Assembly: GCA_017940085.1 (NCBI GenBank)
Contig: JAGAZK010000196.1
Coordinates: 1-6,503, forward strand
Direction of reading: 5' to 3'
DNA: 6,503 nucleotides
DNA from: Campylobacter sp.
GTDB lineage: Bacteria > Campylobacterota > Campylobacteria > Campylobacterales > Campylobacteraceae
Under the pieces are notes generated by a model that was not told the origin of the DNA, ran no database searches, and was given only the letters and a program-made list of their open reading frames with translations. Both the position numbers and the translations under genes were made by a program. Each line of letters starts with the position of its first letter. The stretch's first letter is position 1. Shown one piece after another: positions 5,312 to 6,503 of the stretch.

Positions 5312-5928
5312 GTAGTTTTGCCCAAAATGGGACTTTTTTAGACAAAGCTGTGCTAAATTTCGTGCCTTTAATGTCCCCAAAAATATCTTACCAAAATGAT
5401 TTTAAATTTGTCGGCACATACAAGCAAATCAAATACACACCCAAACTCACCACACGCCTTATAAAATGTGATTTTGTGTTTTATACACTTGGAGAAGTAA
5501 TTAAATTTGAAGAGTTTTTTAATGAGCATTTAGGAAGTTTTAAAAGCTTTTTTATACCAAATTTTAACTCGTATTTTGAGATCATTGAGCATAATTTGGC
5601 AGATAATTATTTCATAGCCAAAAACACTAAAAAAGAGCTAATAAATGATCATTTTGGCAAATTTATTATAATCAACGCCCCAAGCGGTGAAATTTACACC
5701 CAAATCACAAATGCTCATTCAAATCATTATGAATATTCAACTCGCCCGTATCCCACAGGGCGAGATTATATATATTTTGAGGCTGATTTGAGCGAACAAG
5801 TCTTGCCAAATACAAAAATCAAAGAACTAATAAAAGTGCGTTTTAATAATGATTTTCTCAGCATAAAACACTCAAATGCGGCTAAATTTAGTGTTAGTTG
5901 CGAATTTAAGGAGGTAATAAATGATTGA
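5308..5928 (+). CDS. Phage tail-tip protein, upstream partner of the BR0599-type protein
   Basis: A 206-residue protein starting at ATG 5308, overlapping the upstream stop by 4 bases, with GGAG about 5 bases before it. It is a soluble, probably beta-rich protein with no signal or membrane segment. Residues about 56-90 (F-V-F-Y-T-L-G-E-V ... F-E-E-F-F-N-E-H-L-G-S-F-K-S-F) have the pattern of small tail-tip proteins, where a stretch 'evexFxxFfxxhxGxfxxF' follows a beta strand; this is a weak resemblance to DUF2460-like proteins. In gene-transfer-agent and related siphovirus clusters, the tape measure is followed by a DUF2460 distal tail protein and then a DUF2163/BR0599 hub protein, and this gene's position agrees with that order. 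Its 3' end overlaps the next gene by 8 bases. I do not recognise it firmly; its role in the tail tip is inferred from context. Confidence 0.62.
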   Translation: MSSFAQNGTFLDKAVLNFVPLMSPKISYQNDFKFVGTYKQIKYTPKLTTRLIKCDFVFYTLGEVIKFEEFFNEHLGSFKSFFIPNFNSYFEIIEHNLADNYFIAKNTKKELINDHFGKFIIINAPSGEIYTQITNAHSNHYEYSTRPYPTGRDYIYFEADLSEQVLPNTKIKELIKVRFNNDFLSIKHSNAAKFSVSCEFKEVIND

Positions 5929-6503
5929 ATGTTATGAATTTAGCTACGCCAAATTTGGAAATTTAGTCTCATATTTTGATTCTAAATTTACATTTAGATA
6001 TACAAACGGAAGTGAGCGAATAGATTTTATTCACCCGAGCAATAATTCGCTAAATAAATATTTTTATCCTGCTGCTATTAGTAGAGAAGAATTAAGCCGC
6101 AATGGTGCAGGAGATGATTGTGTGATCAATACTGATATTAATTTAGAGCCTATAAATTTGCTCTGCAAACAACAAATCGCTACTTCTATTTTTGTCAAGA
6201 TTTATAATACAGCTGGTGTGATTTTATTTACTGGCAAAATCAAAGGCGTGGATTTTGATCTAAATAAAGGTGTGGCTAAAATAGAATGTATAAATTTAAA
6301 TGGAGCTCTAAGCTCAATCATACCGACTCGCACATTTTCATCAAGTTGTTCGTTTGAGTGTTTTGATAAAAATTGTGGTGCTAATCAAAACGGACGAGTT
6401 ATTAATTCTAGGACCGAGTATCTTAAAATCACCAAATTTGATGAATATAGTTTGAGCTGCGATGAAATTGGTGAATTTGATGATAACTGGTTTGACGGGG
6501 GTA
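5921..6503 (+). CDS. BR0599/DUF2163-type phage tail protein, 3' end outside window
   Basis: ATG 5921 follows a perfect AAGGAGG (5908-5914) with 6-base spacing, inside the end of the previous gene (8-base overlap, different frame). The frame stays open to the window edge; 194 residues are visible. Family features: an N-terminal domain with Y-F-Y-P-A-A-I-S-R-E-E-L (about 47-58), the usual 'YxPaaisRxei' block; a T-G-K-I-K-G-V-D-F segment (about 104-112); a cysteine cluster C143, C147 and C152-G (C-x3-C-x4-C-G), like the 'C...lyd..CG' site at the domain boundary; and D-x-W-F-x-G-G (188-194), matching the conserved block of this family. In gene transfer agents the homologue is a hub protein at the tail tip. 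The three cysteines may bind metal or a cluster in the folded hub (inference). Usually an NlpC/P60-type peptidase and a large host-specificity protein follow, beyond this window. Confidence 0.82.
   Translation, partial: MIECYEFSYAKFGNLVSYFDSKFTFRYTNGSERIDFIHPSNNSLNKYFYPAAISREELSRNGAGDDCVINTDINLEPINLLCKQQIATSIFVKIYNTAGVILFTGKIKGVDFDLNKGVAKIECINLNGALSSIIPTRTFSSSCSFECFDKNCGANQNGRVINSRTEYLKITKFDEYSLSCDEIGEFDDNWFDGG

Overview
The window is part of the late (tail) module of a siphovirus-type phage, most likely a prophage, from an AT-rich epsilonproteobacterium. Low GC, A/T-ending codons and very frequent AAATTT and AATTTAG words fit Campylobacter (fetus/hyointestinalis-like) best. That placement is compositional inference; no host gene is present, so neither the species nor the prophage state can be fixed.

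Layout. (1) Positions 1-1043: the 3' part of a fibre-like gene that begins outside the window, with 20-residue YDDS...ALEN repeats at its visible start. (2) Positions 1051-1311, minus strand: a small three-helix membrane protein with its own perfect TATAAT -10 box and Shine-Dalgarno, set against the direction of the tail genes. It looks like a moron (a lysogeny-expressed cargo gene). (3) Positions 1375-3864: the tape measure protein. (4) Positions 3865-4393: about 530 bases with no credible gene. This gap holds a 334-bp imperfect palindrome with terminal inverted repeats flanked by TAG/TAG, a 32-bp direct repeat pair and a set of helically phased TTTAAACG boxes. (5) Positions 4394-5311, 5308-5928 and 5921 to the end: three tightly overlapping tail-tip genes, ending in a BR0599/DUF2163-type protein that runs off the window.

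How they work together. The tape measure sets tail length and is threaded through the tail tube. The three downstream proteins have the order and partial signatures expected of the distal tail / baseplate hub at the tip. The fibre-like protein probably contributes to host contact. The minus-strand membrane protein is not a virion part by any sequence sign and is a candidate host-altering or superinfection-exclusion protein.

The most unusual object is the structured gap after the tape measure gene. Two diverged inverted copies of one element carry a hairpin whose stem has changed on both sides while the loop GCTCA is kept. Such paired changes suggest selection on structure.
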